From positions 1,922,001-1,986,000 of the forward strand of contig CBDAQR010000003.1 of NCBI GenBank assembly GCA_965199055.1: DNA of 64,000 nucleotides. Reading direction: 5' to 3'. The DNA comes from CBDAQR01 sp965199055 (lineage in GTDB: Bacteria > Pseudomonadota > Gammaproteobacteria > Pseudomonadales > Halieaceae). A program made the position numbers and the translations under genes. The notes beneath the pieces are model-generated. The model saw only the letters and a program-made list of their open reading frames with translations. It was not told the origin of the DNA and searched no databases. Of the stretch, positions 1 to 9,690 are shown piece by piece (positions within the stretch are counted from its first letter, which is position 1; each line of letters starts with the position of its first letter).

Positions 1-137
1 AACAGTAATTGTCCAAATCGAAGTATTTTACGCATGAGCCAAAAATAGTGGCTGGGGCAGCAAGATTCAAGTTGCAGGTATTAGGAGGCCACTCTATTTG
101 ACCTAAACAGCACCCCGGGCTGTATTGTTAGACCGCC

Positions 138-1436
138 CTAGCCACCAAACCTTCCGTGCACAGCAGCACGACGCTCGCGAATCTGCTCACGGCGCTGCTC
201 TGGGGAAAACGGCGTCACATCATCGGGTAAGTAATCCCGAACGCGAGCAAAGTCCACTAGTTCAACGCTTGGATAGAGCGCTTCGGGGAGCGGCTCGCCG
301 AGTCCTTGCCAGCGCATCATGATCAAACCACGCAGGTGGCCGCCGGTGTCGAGCCAGTTGTGAATTCCGGGGTCGCGATGAGACACCACCGCATAACAAC
401 GGCCGTCTGCACTGCACTGCATCTGCGACAGATTCAGGGTCGAGGTACGGGTCTCGTAGTCCAGACTGACGAACCAAAGATTGCCCAGTTCAATACCCTG
501 ATAGCTGGCCGCAGACGGCGCCGTTGAGAGAATCAGCGCCTGATCGTTGTCGAGCTGCCATGAGCCGAAGGCCGAATACTGCCCCACCATGCCACCCTGC
601 GTTTCCCGCGGCGGCGAAATATTATTCCGAGGCAGCAAATTCCAGGCGCGCTCAGCATATTGAAGCCAGGTCGCCGTGCGATCGAACATCGATACCGCAG
701 CCTCCCGCATACCTTGCGCCATTAGCGCCGGGCTGAGCTGCATAGCGGGCATTCCTTCGGCACCCATTCGTTCTATAAATAGCGGGCTATCACGCTCAGC
801 AGACCAGTCATTGTGAGTGTGGCGAACGATCAGTGTCTGGGCACCGTCACCATTAGCCAGCCAGTTTACGCCCTCGCCCGGATTCTCCCGACTCAGAATA
901 ATCTCGAAATTACCCTGTTCATCCAGCAGCAGATCTTCGCCATACAAGATGCTGATATTGGTGCTGGTGCCAGCCCCGCGCACCCCTGGCTGACCTACCA
1001 CCAATTGGAAAACCAGATTGGTCGTACTGCCCCGGTTACCCCGGATCCGATAGCTGGCATCGTCTCTGACAATAGCGATGTAATAGTTGTTATCGGGATT
1101 ATCTAATCCGGCTTTGCTGGTCCAGTCTACCGCCCGCATGAAGCGCGGATGCTCGGCGGACTGCAATGCACCCAACTTGATCGAGCCGAGTAAGGCATAG
1201 AGTAAACCGCGGTACGCCTCGGCCCGCTCCTGATCATCTTCGAAAAACTGTGAGTTGCGAAACAGTCCAATCGTTTGCTGCTGCGCCGCAATAAAATCGT
1301 CGAAGGCCGCCGCCAGCGGATCATCACCGCCAGGATCACCGGGTTCGAAGCTAGGCGCGGGCGCTGTGAAGCGGCCGACTGCGAAAGAAAGCGCCAGCAA
1401 GGTCAGTGCCAACGCGAAGAGGATGACTTTTCTCAT
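138..1436 (-). CDS. secreted DUF1214-like protein
   Basis: 432 aa. The N-terminus (about residues 1-26) is a hydrophobic segment after MRK, so a signal peptide or membrane anchor is likely and the protein probably acts outside the cytoplasm. The C-terminal half has the pattern of DUF1214 proteins, including a 'NWLDTGGHLRG' stretch followed by a predicted beta strand around residues 365-385. No catalytic residues can be named. The ATG at 1436 is 9 bases beyond the stop of the FAD monooxygenase, so both genes probably share the operator-bearing promoter at about 2.69 kb. Function is unknown. Co-transcription suggests a role tied to the monooxygenase substrate, which is inference. Confidence 0.75.
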   Translation of the reverse strand: MRKVILFALALTLLALSFAVGRFTAPAPSFEPGDPGGDDPLAAAFDDFIAAQQQTIGLFRNSQFFEDDQERAEAYRGLLYALLGSIKLGALQSAEHPRFMRAVDWTSKAGLDNPDNNYYIAIVRDDASYRIRGNRGSTTNLVFQLVVGQPGVRGAGTSTNISILYGEDLLLDEQGNFEIILSRENPGEGVNWLANGDGAQTLIVRHTHNDWSAERDSPLFIERMGAEGMPAMQLSPALMAQGMREAAVSMFDRTATWLQYAERAWNLLPRNNISPPRETQGGMVGQYSAFGSWQLDNDQALILSTAPSAASYQGIELGNLWFVSLDYETRTSTLNLSQMQCSADGRCYAVVSHRDPGIHNWLDTGGHLRGLIMMRWQGLGEPLPEALYPSVELVDFARVRDYLPDDVTPFSPEQRREQIRERRAAVHGRFGG

Positions 1437-1445
1437 CCCCCCATT

Positions 1446-2651
1446 TTAGGCCACCAGAAGACTCTCGCGTAAACAATTAAACATGGCGCGTTCCATCACG
1501 AAGGCCTTGGCCTTCTCCGGGTCGGCAGCCGTTTCCATCAAGTCACGCTGGCGCTTGGCCTGAATATTGGGATCGGTAGACTCCATGAGCTTCTTATTAT
1601 TGATTGTGTGCTCCTGTACAAACTGCACAGCCAGCTCGCGCCGCTGCCGGTCATAGCGCGCCACGGCTTCAGCATAGTCAGCTCCGTCATTGATTACGCT
1701 GCAAAGTTTTTCTGCCAAATTATAGGCATCGTGTATGCCACCGTTCATACCCATGCCGCCCAGGGGGTTGTTGATGTGACAAGCATCGCCCACCAGTACA
1801 ACTCTGCCCTGGTAGTAGCTTTCCGCTACCCGCTGATGCACATGATACAGGGTGCGATGACCGATATCGTAATCACCTTCCTTGGCGTGAAGGTGTTGCA
1901 GTCGCGCTTGAATATAGTCATCGCTGAGGTACATGGCCTCATCATCATTGGCCGGGTCGGTCGGCCACAGCACTCGCCATAACTTGTCGGTACGAAGGAT
2001 GACACACCACTCGTCTGGGTCAGCCACATAGTTCACATAAGACAGGTTGTCGAACACCTCCTCGAAGGGAAAGCTGGTAGACGCGACCAGAAACTTTTCA
2101 TCGTAGGTGAACCCGGAGTAGTCGATGCCCGCAGCTTTACGTACATTGGAAGACGCGCCGTCGGCGCCGACCAGAAAGCTGCCGCGAATCGTCTCGCTGC
2201 CGGCGGGGGTTTTGACCACTACGTCGAGCCCGGATGCGTCCTGACTGAACCCGGTGACTTCCCGCTCGAAGCGTACCTCCGCGCAGGCGTAATCCTTCAG
2301 CACGCGATTGATGATCCAGGTGAGTTCGTACTGCTCGAGCTGCAAGCGGTAGGGAAACAGCGTCTCATCGGCGATCACACTCATGTCGAACTCTGCGACT
2401 TCATTGGTGCGACGGTCACGGTACTGGTACCGATCAACGATCAGCCCTTTGGCGATCATGGGTGCCGCCACACCGAGCTCGTTTAGCATCTCCAGCGATG
2501 GAGGATGAAAGGTCGAGGCCCTCAGGTCGACCGGCAAATCGGATTCACGCTCCAGGATCAGTACGGGAATATTCTGGCGCGCCAGGTACAAAGCCAGCGT
2601 GGACCCGGCAGGGCCAGAGCCGGCGATAATTACGGGATTCTTGTCGGACAT
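1446..2651 (-). CDS. FAD-dependent aromatic-type monooxygenase (PHBH/UbiH fold)
   Basis: 401 aa. Cytoplasmic flavoprotein of group A hydroxylases, which use NAD(P)H and O2 to hydroxylate activated rings. Three family motifs are visible: the Rossmann GxGxxG near residues 10-16 (AGSGPAGS), the DG motif around 'VGADGASS', and the GD motif in 'LVGDACHINNPLGGMGMN'. Length is normal for the family. The ATG at 2651 is only about 35 bases from the shared palindrome at 2687-2702, so it appears to be a regulon member. It is followed by the DUF1214-like gene. In the proposed pathway it could hydroxylate a pyrrole or pyridine-like fragment; the substrate cannot be read from sequence. Family certain, substrate unknown. 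Confidence 0.9.
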   Translation of the reverse strand: MSDKNPVIIAGSGPAGSTLALYLARQNIPVLILERESDLPVDLRASTFHPPSLEMLNELGVAAPMIAKGLIVDRYQYRDRRTNEVAEFDMSVIADETLFPYRLQLEQYELTWIINRVLKDYACAEVRFEREVTGFSQDASGLDVVVKTPAGSETIRGSFLVGADGASSNVRKAAGIDYSGFTYDEKFLVASTSFPFEEVFDNLSYVNYVADPDEWCVILRTDKLWRVLWPTDPANDDEAMYLSDDYIQARLQHLHAKEGDYDIGHRTLYHVHQRVAESYYQGRVVLVGDACHINNPLGGMGMNGGIHDAYNLAEKLCSVINDGADYAEAVARYDRQRRELAVQFVQEHTINNKKLMESTDPNIQAKRQRDLMETAADPEKAKAFVMERAMFNCLRESLLVA

Positions 2652-2686
2652 AGCGGTTACAGGGAAAAGCGGAAATTAGTACTTAT

Positions 2687-2702
2687 GATATATCATTATA
2701 TC
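2687..2702. promoter_or_regulatory. GntR-type operator candidate A
   Basis: The 16-mer GATATATCATTATATC has the inverted halves GATAT and ATATC six bases apart. It lies 35 bases upstream of the FAD monooxygenase start. On the minus strand it contains a perfect TATAAT (-10-like), so a bound protein would block that promoter. Five near-identical sites occur elsewhere in the window, one of them beside the GntR gene. Confidence 0.7.
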
Positions 2703-2741
2703 TTTTGCTGAAAGCGAGCATCTCGCCCGAATTGATCTGCA

Positions 2742-3857
2742 TCAGTGGCGTAGAGGGCCCTCAACTTCCATCTCGAAAACGGGCGCGTCGACGCCATTTT
2801 CAACCACGCGCAGCAAAATCACTTCCTCGCCATAGCGCAGTCCAAAGTCGAGCACCATGAACCCGGGTGCGGCATGGGCGAAGTAACTCTGCGCCAACGG
2901 CGTTACGGTGGTGACGCGCTCAGGCGCACCCGCACCGCTGACCGCGTAAACGCCAACCACATCACCCCCCTCCAGTACCTGCAAACTGTGGTCGTGCCCG
3001 GCAGCGTAGACCAGGGGTGGATACTCGCGCATCACCGCCTTCATTTGCGTAATCCAGTTCGCATACTTCGGCTCATAAGTGTTCAAGAGGCCACCATACA
3101 TCCAGCCAATAAACCCGACGATCGGCTCGGCCACGCCACCATAACTCAAACCGCCGTGGGGACCACCGGTCAACATCGGGTAATGTGAAGCGACCACCAC
3201 GTAATCATCCCGGTGCCGTTCCAGCAACTCCGACAACTCCCCGAAATGCTCATCTGCGGTTTGCGGCTCCGGGCACTCAGCGCGCAGGCGCTCATTCAGG
3301 AAAGGCGTTGGATCCAGTAACACCAGCACAATGCCACGACCTTGGGTGCCCGCTGCAGCCAACTCCAGGGCCACCGGCCCCATGCAACCGTCACGAGGCA
3401 ACCAGATAGCGTTTCCCCGCGGCCAGTCGTCGATAAATGCCTGCTGGTTGAGAATGGCCTGCAGGTTCATGTCGCCGGGCAGCATGCCCCAGTCGTGGTT
3501 ACCCGGTAAAAATACTTTACGCGCCAACGTGGCATCGAGTTGCTGCGCGATGATGGCCTCTGCCTGCGCGCGATCTTCCTCCGTGAGCCCCTCGTTATAG
3601 ATATTGTCACCGAGGAACAGCACCGTGGTGGGCAGGTTTTCATTCGACCAATTGCCCAACGCCTCGAGAGTTGGATCATCCTCTAGATATAGCCCGGCAT
3701 CACCGATAAGGAGGAGTCGCTCACGGACGTCGATGGACTCTGAAGTGGCTGGCATGCCTGCTGCAATCCAGGGCGGCCCCTCTGCCGGGTAATCGGGGCC
3801 TTCGAGCACCGGGTTAGAGCAACCCGCCAGCAATAATGCGAAGACTAACGAACGCAC
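2742..3857 (-). CDS. metallophosphoesterase lipoprotein
   Basis: 371 aa, GTG start. The first 13 residues form a lipoprotein signal ending in the lipobox LLAGC, so it is likely anchored in an envelope membrane and faces the periplasm. All calcineurin-like metal-binding blocks are visible: GDAG, GDNIYNEG, GNHDWG, a 'SHYP' block and GHDH near residue 285. The layout resembles purple or tartrate-resistant acid phosphatases, so it probably hydrolyses phosphate esters; the substrate is unknown. Its start lies three bases past the stop of the acetyltransferase gene, suggesting coupled translation. No operator-like palindrome precedes it, so it appears to be outside the regulon. Confidence 0.85.
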   Translation of the reverse strand: MRSLVFALLLAGCSNPVLEGPDYPAEGPPWIAAGMPATSESIDVRERLLLIGDAGLYLEDDPTLEALGNWSNENLPTTVLFLGDNIYNEGLTEEDRAQAEAIIAQQLDATLARKVFLPGNHDWGMLPGDMNLQAILNQQAFIDDWPRGNAIWLPRDGCMGPVALELAAAGTQGRGIVLVLLDPTPFLNERLRAECPEPQTADEHFGELSELLERHRDDYVVVASHYPMLTGGPHGGLSYGGVAEPIVGFIGWMYGGLLNTYEPKYANWITQMKAVMREYPPLVYAAGHDHSLQVLEGGDVVGVYAVSGAGAPERVTTVTPLAQSYFAHAAPGFMVLDFGLRYGEEVILLRVVENGVDAPVFEMEVEGPLRH

Positions 3858-3860
3858 AAT

Positions 3861-4394
3861 CTAACCAGGGCAGGAACATTCATAAAGGTCTATCGGCTCC
3901 TCATCTTGCCGGTATCCGCAACGATTGGTTTCCTGTCCGATCTGAACAAAGCCATTGCGCAACAATACCCTTGCCGAGGCAGGATTACGACTTAGAACGC
4001 GAGCACGAACCTGACGCAGCAAGAGATCAGAACGCGCGTATTCCAGTACCGCGCTCACTGCCGCAGTGGCAATGCCGCGCCCCCAGTAGGGCACACCGAT
4101 CCAGTAGCCCATCTCAGCCGAATCTTCAGCGATATCAATCAAGGATATACATCCAACCAGGGTCTCACCTTCATCCAGGGTAATAGCAAAGTTAATGAGC
4201 TCTCCACGAGCGGCCCGGTCCGAGCTATCGGCCATCCAGGCCTCGGCCGCACCGTCCGGGTAGGGATGCGGAATACTGGCGGTGGTATCGGCAATGCGCT
4301 CGTCACCGGCAAGCCGCTGCACATCAGCTGCATCTGCTAGCCGGAAGGCGCGCAATACCAGGTCATTTGTTGCTAATCTCAAGGTTTCGTTCAT
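3861..4394 (-). CDS. GNAT N-acetyltransferase (RimJ/RimL-like)
   Basis: 177 aa from the ATG at 4394; a TTG six bases further upstream is possible. The GNAT fold is recognisable: an N-terminal 'LVLRAFRLADAADV' strand-helix, a central 'MGYWIGVPYWGRGIATAAV' acetyl-CoA pyrophosphate-binding segment (R/Q-x-x-G-x-G/A type), and a C-terminal 'NPASARVLLRNGF' helix typical of RimJ/RimL proteins. It would transfer an acetyl group to a protein N-terminus or small amine; the substrate is not predictable. It overlaps no neighbour and is translated just ahead of the phosphoesterase lipoprotein. Confidence 0.85.
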   Translation of the reverse strand: MNETLRLATNDLVLRAFRLADAADVQRLAGDERIADTTASIPHPYPDGAAEAWMADSSDRAARGELINFAITLDEGETLVGCISLIDIAEDSAEMGYWIGVPYWGRGIATAAVSAVLEYARSDLLLRQVRARVLSRNPASARVLLRNGFVQIGQETNRCGYRQDEEPIDLYECSCPG

Positions 4395-4464
4395 GTGCAA
4401 AACTATCGCATGATTTGCGAATTTCTGTCATACATATACCTATGACGTTTCACGGGAGAAATCC

Positions 4465-7400
4465 ATGACGCCGATTGGCAATGTGCGCGGCTTCATTCCA
4501 TTCCTGGTCATTGTGGCGCTACAAGCCGCGGTGGCTTTGGGCCATTCCGCTGTGCTCTACAACGTGATTGCCGCTGAGCACAGTGGCACTCAGGCTCTGT
4601 TTCTCGTTGCATCCGTAAATGTACTGGTGCTGCTGCCCCTGGTACTCATGTTCAGCCCTGCCGGCTTTATTACAGACAAGTACCCCCATGCCACCGTCAT
4701 TCGTTACGCGGCGCTGGGCGGTCTGGGTGTTGCACTGTGTTATGCGGGCAGTTACTACCTGGGTTTGTTTAGCGTTGCCTACGGGCTCACACTGCTCATG
4801 GCGGCGCAAAACGCCTTGTTTACACCCGCGGTGTACGCTTACATCCGTGAGCTGGTAGGTCGGGACAAGCTCACGGAAGCGAATAGTCTGGTTCAGGCAT
4901 CCAGTGTCATCGGAATGCTGGTAGGTGCCATTGTGCTCGCCATGTTGTGTTCCCAGCTCGCAGCCACCGCTATTGCCGATGGCAATCGCCTACAGCTGAT
5001 CGCGCCAGCAGGTTGGGTGCTAGTGGCCTTTGCAGCACTGGCGTGGCTATTGAGTCTACAGTTGTCCGATCTCGGGCAGCGTGCGGGCAAGGCCCGCTTC
5101 AATACCCGCGACTACCTGACGCTTCGTTACCTGCGCCAAAACCTGTCGCTCATGCGCGAACAACGCTCCATTCGTTCAGCGCTGGTCGGTCTGGCAACCT
5201 TCTGGACGATCGCGCAAATCATACTGCTCGCACTACCCAATCTCGCAAGCGAGGTCCCGCAGGACGCCGCAACGATCGCCGGACCGGCGTACCTCGTTTA
5301 CGCAGGCATCGGCTTGGTGGTCGGTGCGTTCCTTGCTGGCAAACTCTCGCGCTCCTACCTGGAGACCGGCTTTATTCCCTTTAGTGCACTCGGTATCGCA
5401 CTATTGATTGCACTGGCGCCTTCGCTGGATAGCGCAATCAGCCTCGGGATGACAATGAGTGCCATCGGTATTCTGGGCGGTTTGTTTATCGTGCCATTGA
5501 ACACGCTGGTGCAATTCCATGCACCTACGGGACAGCTGGGTACTATCTCCGCCAGGCGCGGCTGGTTCCAGGCCCTGGGTATGCTAATCGGCCTGGGCAT
5601 TGCCGTGCTATTCAGCGCGCGAGGCCTCAACACCGAGAACCTGTTCTACGCCATGGCCATCATTGCAGCCGTCGGTGCGGGGTATACCGTGCGCGAACTG
5701 CCTCATTCACTGACACGCCTGATCGCACTCGCCATACTCAAACGCCGCTACCGCTTTGAAGTCCTGGGTTTTGAGAACCTGCCACCCGACGGCGGCGTGC
5801 TATTGCTGGGCAATCATACCTCCTGGGTGGACTGGGCCTTGGTGCAGATCGCCTGCCCACGCCAGGTGCGTTTCGTATTGGAACGTCAGGTGGCCAATGG
5901 CTGGTTTGTGAAACTGTTTTTCCGCCTAACGGGTACCGCGGCCATTTCCGGCCGCGGCAAAAAATCCTTGGCCACGGTCACTGAACTGCTCAATGCCGGA
6001 GAAGTGGTTTGCTTGTTCCCGGAAAGTTGCGTGAGCGGCAACGGTCAGCTCGGTGATTTTCAATCGACCTACGAACAGGCTGCTGCAGACGTCGAGGGCG
6101 GTGTCATCATCCCGTTCTATCTGCGTGGGCTATGGGGCAGCAGTTTCTCGCGTGCAGACGAGGGCCTGCGCGATTCACGCGCACCCACACTGCGCAGAGA
6201 CCTGATTGTCGCCTTCGGCAAACCCATGCCCATGGATACGAGAGCTGACTATCTCAAGCAGAAGGTTTTCGATTTGTCGATTACCGCCTGGGAAGCCTAC
6301 ACGAAGACACTCGATCCGCTGCCTCTGGCCTGGCTAAAGATGGTGAAGCGTGACCCTGGGGATATCTGCACGGTGGATGCCTCTGAAGTTAAGCTCAGTC
6401 GGCGTCGCTTTGCAGCGGCTACGCTCGCCTTCGGGGACGCCATGAACCTGGACCCCAAGGCCGAGAATGTCGGCTTATTATTGCCCGCCGCGAACGCTGC
6501 CGCCATTGCCAACATGGCGGTCATGCTCAAAGGCCGTGCGGCGGTCAACCTCAACTTCAGCGCCGCACCCGCCTCGGTGCGCGCCGGTATCGCCGAAGCC
6601 GGTATTACCCAGGTGTTCACATCACGCCAGTTTGAGACACGACTGGAAGGTCGCGGCGTCACCTTTGATGAACTGCTTGGCGATGTCGACATCACCTACA
6701 TGGAAGACATTCGAGAGACGCTGCCTCAGTGGAAGCTGGTGCTGAAGCTGCTACAACTCATTTTCTTACCGGCCAGCGTGATTTACCGACTGAACGGCAA
6801 ACGCCGCAGCCTGGAAGATCCGGCGGCGATTCTGTTCAGCTCCGGCTCGGAGGGCAAACCCAAGGGCGTCGTGCTGTCGCACCGCAATATCCAGTCTAAT
6901 TGCAAACAGATTTCAGACGTACTCAATACTCGCGTCGACGACGTGGTCGTAGCATCGCTGCCCCCTTTCCACGCGTTCGGACTGACCGTCACACTGATTA
7001 TGCCGTTAATTGAAGGTGTACCCATCGCCTGTCACCCAGATCCAACCGACGTGCTCGGAATCGCTCGCACTGTCGCCAAGTACCGGGGCACAATACTATT
7101 CGGCACCGCCACGTTTTTAAGTCTCTACGCGCGCAATCGCAAGGTGGAACCGATGCTGCTGGATTCGCTGCGCTTTGTAGTGGCAGGCGCGGAGAAACTG
7201 CCGGATAAAGTGCGCAGTGACTTCCAGCTAAAGTTCAACAAGTACATTCTCGAAGGCTACGGCGCCACCGAAACTACCCCTGTCGCCAGCGTTAATGTGC
7301 CGGATGCCGTCGACACCGACGACTGGACCATTCAACCTGGCCAGCAGGAGGGCAGCGTCGGGCTACCCTTACCCGGCACCAGTTTTAAAATTGTCGACCC

Positions 7401-7922
7401 CGATAGCCGCGAAGAGCTACCGCTGGGTGAAGACGGCATGATCCTGATTTCAGGCAACCAGGTGATGCTCGGTTACCTGCATGACGAACAGAAGACGCGC
7501 CAGGTCATTTTCGAGCAAGACGGTATGCGTTGGTATGTCACTGGCGACAAGGGCACATCACACCGGAAGGTTTCCTGGTGATCGTCGATCGCTACTCTCG
7601 CTTTGCCAAGATCGGCGGGGAGATGGTGAGCCTGGGCGCAGTGGAAGAAGCGGCCCGCAAGGTGCTGGATGAGGATTCGGAAGAAGACCTGGCAGCGGCG
7701 GCAGTGCCGGACGCCAAGAAGGGAGAGAAGGTGATCATCCTGGTAACCAGCGACGCGTTGGAACAAAACCTGCGCGAGAAAATGGTCGCGGCTTCTACCG
7801 CGCCATTGATGGTACCGAGCCATGTGATCAAGGTTGAGGAAATTCCGAAACTGGGCAGCGGCAAAACAGATTTCTCGGCGCTGAACGCGCTGGCAACCAC
7901 AGCGGTGGCGGCCTCCGCTTAA
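4465..7922 (+). pseudogene. MFS / PlsC acyltransferase / acyl-ACP synthetase fusion, frameshifted near its end
   Basis: The first 1038 codons are open. They encode an LplT-like MFS domain (about residues 1-410), a PlsC-type 1-acylglycerophosphate acyltransferase domain (about 430-620, with HTSWVD matching HX4D and FPES in place of the usual FPEG), and an AMP-binding acyl ligase (from about 640, with the P-loop-like 'FSSGSEGKPKG'). This is the Aas/LplT architecture used for lysophospholipid uptake and re-acylation. At about 7551-7555, just after 'YVTGDKG', one base appears missing. The ligase C-terminal subdomain ('GHITPEGFLVIVDRYSRFAKIGGE') continues in the next frame to 7922. The intact protein would be about 1150 aa. 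The break is a true mutation or a sequencing error. The start has a good GGGAG Shine-Dalgarno. Confidence 0.85.
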
Positions 7923-8812
7923 GCGGCTTCGATCAATTCGATGAGCTCACCGCCGGCGCCACGGCAAACCGCCACTCGCTGACCGCCATAGAGCTTACCA
8001 TCCAGACGCTGTGGCGGTGAGACGGGCTTCAAGCCAATATTGTCGATGTTGTCGAAGACGAAGCTGACCATCGCGATTCCCGCTGGCAGCATACCGGCGG
8101 TTGGCGGACGCGATTTCGCCACCCCCAGCTGGTCGATCTCGACCATGCTTTGCCCTGCCAGTTGCACCGTCGCCACCGGGTGTTTCAGCGACAAATCCAA
8201 GCCGTGCGCCTTGTTGACCGAAGTGATGCGAGTATCAAAGCTCCAGCTCTTACTCGCGCCCAGCTTGTTATAAACGGCCAAGCCTTCGTCCCGCCGCAGG
8301 CAGGAGCTCACGGGTATAAACAAGCGATCGACTTCGCTGCGGGCCATGGGGATATCGAAGGGTTCCACGGCTGCATTGACCTGGGTGAGATACAAGACCT
8401 CGCCAGCCGGACCAATGACCTGCATCGCACGAATATCATTACTGACATCAAGATCAGCCGGTGGGCGGAATATTTCGAAGGGCGAGTTCGCCAGTCGCTC
8501 AGCCAGCATGTCGACATCACTCACCAGAACTTCCAGAGCCAGCCAACCCAATTCAAGGAACGGGCGCGCCGGTATGACCTCGGGGTTGGAAACAATCCTC
8601 ACCCAGGGATAGCCAGTCGCAGACTGCAGCGTGACGATTCGGCTGCCAGCCAGCGCCGGTTTCCCCCACAGAACAGCCTGTGTCTCCGAGACTTCGCTGT
8701 CTTCCAAAACACTGGTATACAGATAGTCGCAATAGGCGGCCACCGCAGCATCAATATCGGTGGCAACCAGGGTGCCGGTCAGGCTGGGTCCCAGAGGAAA
8801 CAGGGTACTCAC
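7919..8812 (-). CDS. two-domain VOC (glyoxalase/dioxygenase-fold) protein
   Basis: 297 aa, GTG start. Two vicinal-oxygen-chelate modules can be discerned: residues about 8-145 ('GTLVATDIDAAVAAY...') and about 165-295 ('FIPVSSCLRRDEGLAVYNKLG...'), ending in the usual 'GELIELIE'. VOC proteins include glyoxalases, extradiol dioxygenases and isomerases; clear metal-ligand His/Glu triads are not obvious, so activity is open. It lies 11 bases downstream of the GntR gene in the same direction, so it is probably co-transcribed with, and autoregulated alongside, the regulator. The 3' end overlaps the tail of the opposing acyltransferase/ligase gene by four bases. Confidence 0.8.
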   Translation of the reverse strand: MSTLFPLGPSLTGTLVATDIDAAVAAYCDYLYTSVLEDSEVSETQAVLWGKPALAGSRIVTLQSATGYPWVRIVSNPEVIPARPFLELGWLALEVLVSDVDMLAERLANSPFEIFRPPADLDVSNDIRAMQVIGPAGEVLYLTQVNAAVEPFDIPMARSEVDRLFIPVSSCLRRDEGLAVYNKLGASKSWSFDTRITSVNKAHGLDLSLKHPVATVQLAGQSMVEIDQLGVAKSRPPTAGMLPAGIAMVSFVFDNIDNIGLKPVSPPQRLDGKLYGGQRVAVCRGAGGELIELIEAA

Positions 8813-8823
8813 GAACGGTCAGC

Positions 8824-9609
8824 TCAGGACCGATATTCGTCCATTCCCATGCTCATCCGGTATTGGAAACGCTTGGGATGGTAGTGACTATATAAAATGT
8901 CGACGACGCGATCGTCCGCCGTATAAGAGCGGCGCATCAGCGTCAGCACAGGCTCGCCCTCCTTCATGCCCAGCTCTCGGGCAACAAAATCCTGCGCGGC
9001 CGACGCGCTGATAGTCTGTTCGATGCGATGCACCTCGATACCGTTTTCCTTCATGATGTCGAGACGCACCTTTTTCTCCAGATCGCGTTCTGTGAAGCCC
9101 GTGCTGATGCCGCGAGTCCAGCTGATATGGTGCGCAAACGGCGTGCCATCCTCACTGGACCGAACACGAACCACGCGATGGGCTTTTTCGCCCGCCTCCA
9201 ATCCCAGATCAACCTGGATATCGCCCGGGGGTACGAGTTTGCCGACATCTAAAACACGAACCCGAGTGTTGCGGCCCATACTGACCAGCTTTTCCAACAT
9301 ACCTACCAGAGGTGCTTCTACCGTCTCCGGATCATAGTGATGGGTGACATGGGTTCCCTTGCCGCGGCGTCGCTCGACCAGCTCCTCTCCCGCCAGTTCG
9401 TCCATCGCACGCTTTGCGGTAATGCGGGACACAGAGAAAGCCTCAGCCAATTGTTGCTCGGTAGGCATCTGCGTACCGTCGGGAATCGATCCATCGAGAA
9501 TGCGGTTCTTGAGCAGCGTATACATCTGGTAATAGAGCGGCGTGGGCGCCTCACTCTGCAGGGACCCCAGATCCCGTTCGCTGAACAATTTGGTAATCAC
9601 TGACTCCAT
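8824..9609 (-). CDS. GntR-family regulator, HutC/UTRA type
   Basis: 261 aa. The N-terminal winged helix-turn-helix (about residues 24-90) has the classic GntR pattern, with 'MPTEQQLAEAFSVSRITAKRAMDEL' and the wing 'RRRGKGTHV'. Residues about 105-255 form a UTRA ligand-binding domain (HutC/FarR subfamily), ending in 'YSHYHPKRFQY'. Such proteins usually repress until a small effector binds. The gene is divergent from the TRAP-binding-protein operon. Operator candidate B (9642-9657) lies between them, 33 bases from its own start, consistent with autoregulation. Five more copies of the palindrome at other promoters make this the best candidate regulator of the whole cluster. The effector is unknown. 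Confidence 0.92.
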   Translation of the reverse strand: MESVITKLFSERDLGSLQSEAPTPLYYQMYTLLKNRILDGSIPDGTQMPTEQQLAEAFSVSRITAKRAMDELAGEELVERRRGKGTHVTHHYDPETVEAPLVGMLEKLVSMGRNTRVRVLDVGKLVPPGDIQVDLGLEAGEKAHRVVRVRSSEDGTPFAHHISWTRGISTGFTERDLEKKVRLDIMKENGIEVHRIEQTISASAAQDFVARELGMKEGEPVLTLMRRSYTADDRVVDILYSHYHPKRFQYRMSMGMDEYRS

Positions 9610-9641
9610 GTCGCCGCCCCGAACCCGTAGTTAATCATAAT

Positions 9642-9657
9642 GATATTCTATTATATC
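9642..9657. promoter_or_regulatory. GntR-type operator candidate B
   Basis: GATATTCTATTATATC keeps both outer halves (GATAT/ATATC) at the same six-base spacing as site A. It sits between the divergent starts of the GntR gene (9609) and the TRAP binding-protein operon (9691), so one site could control both. Confidence 0.7.
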
Positions 9658-9690
9658 TTTACAGTATAAACCGCTGGCAACAGGCCGACC

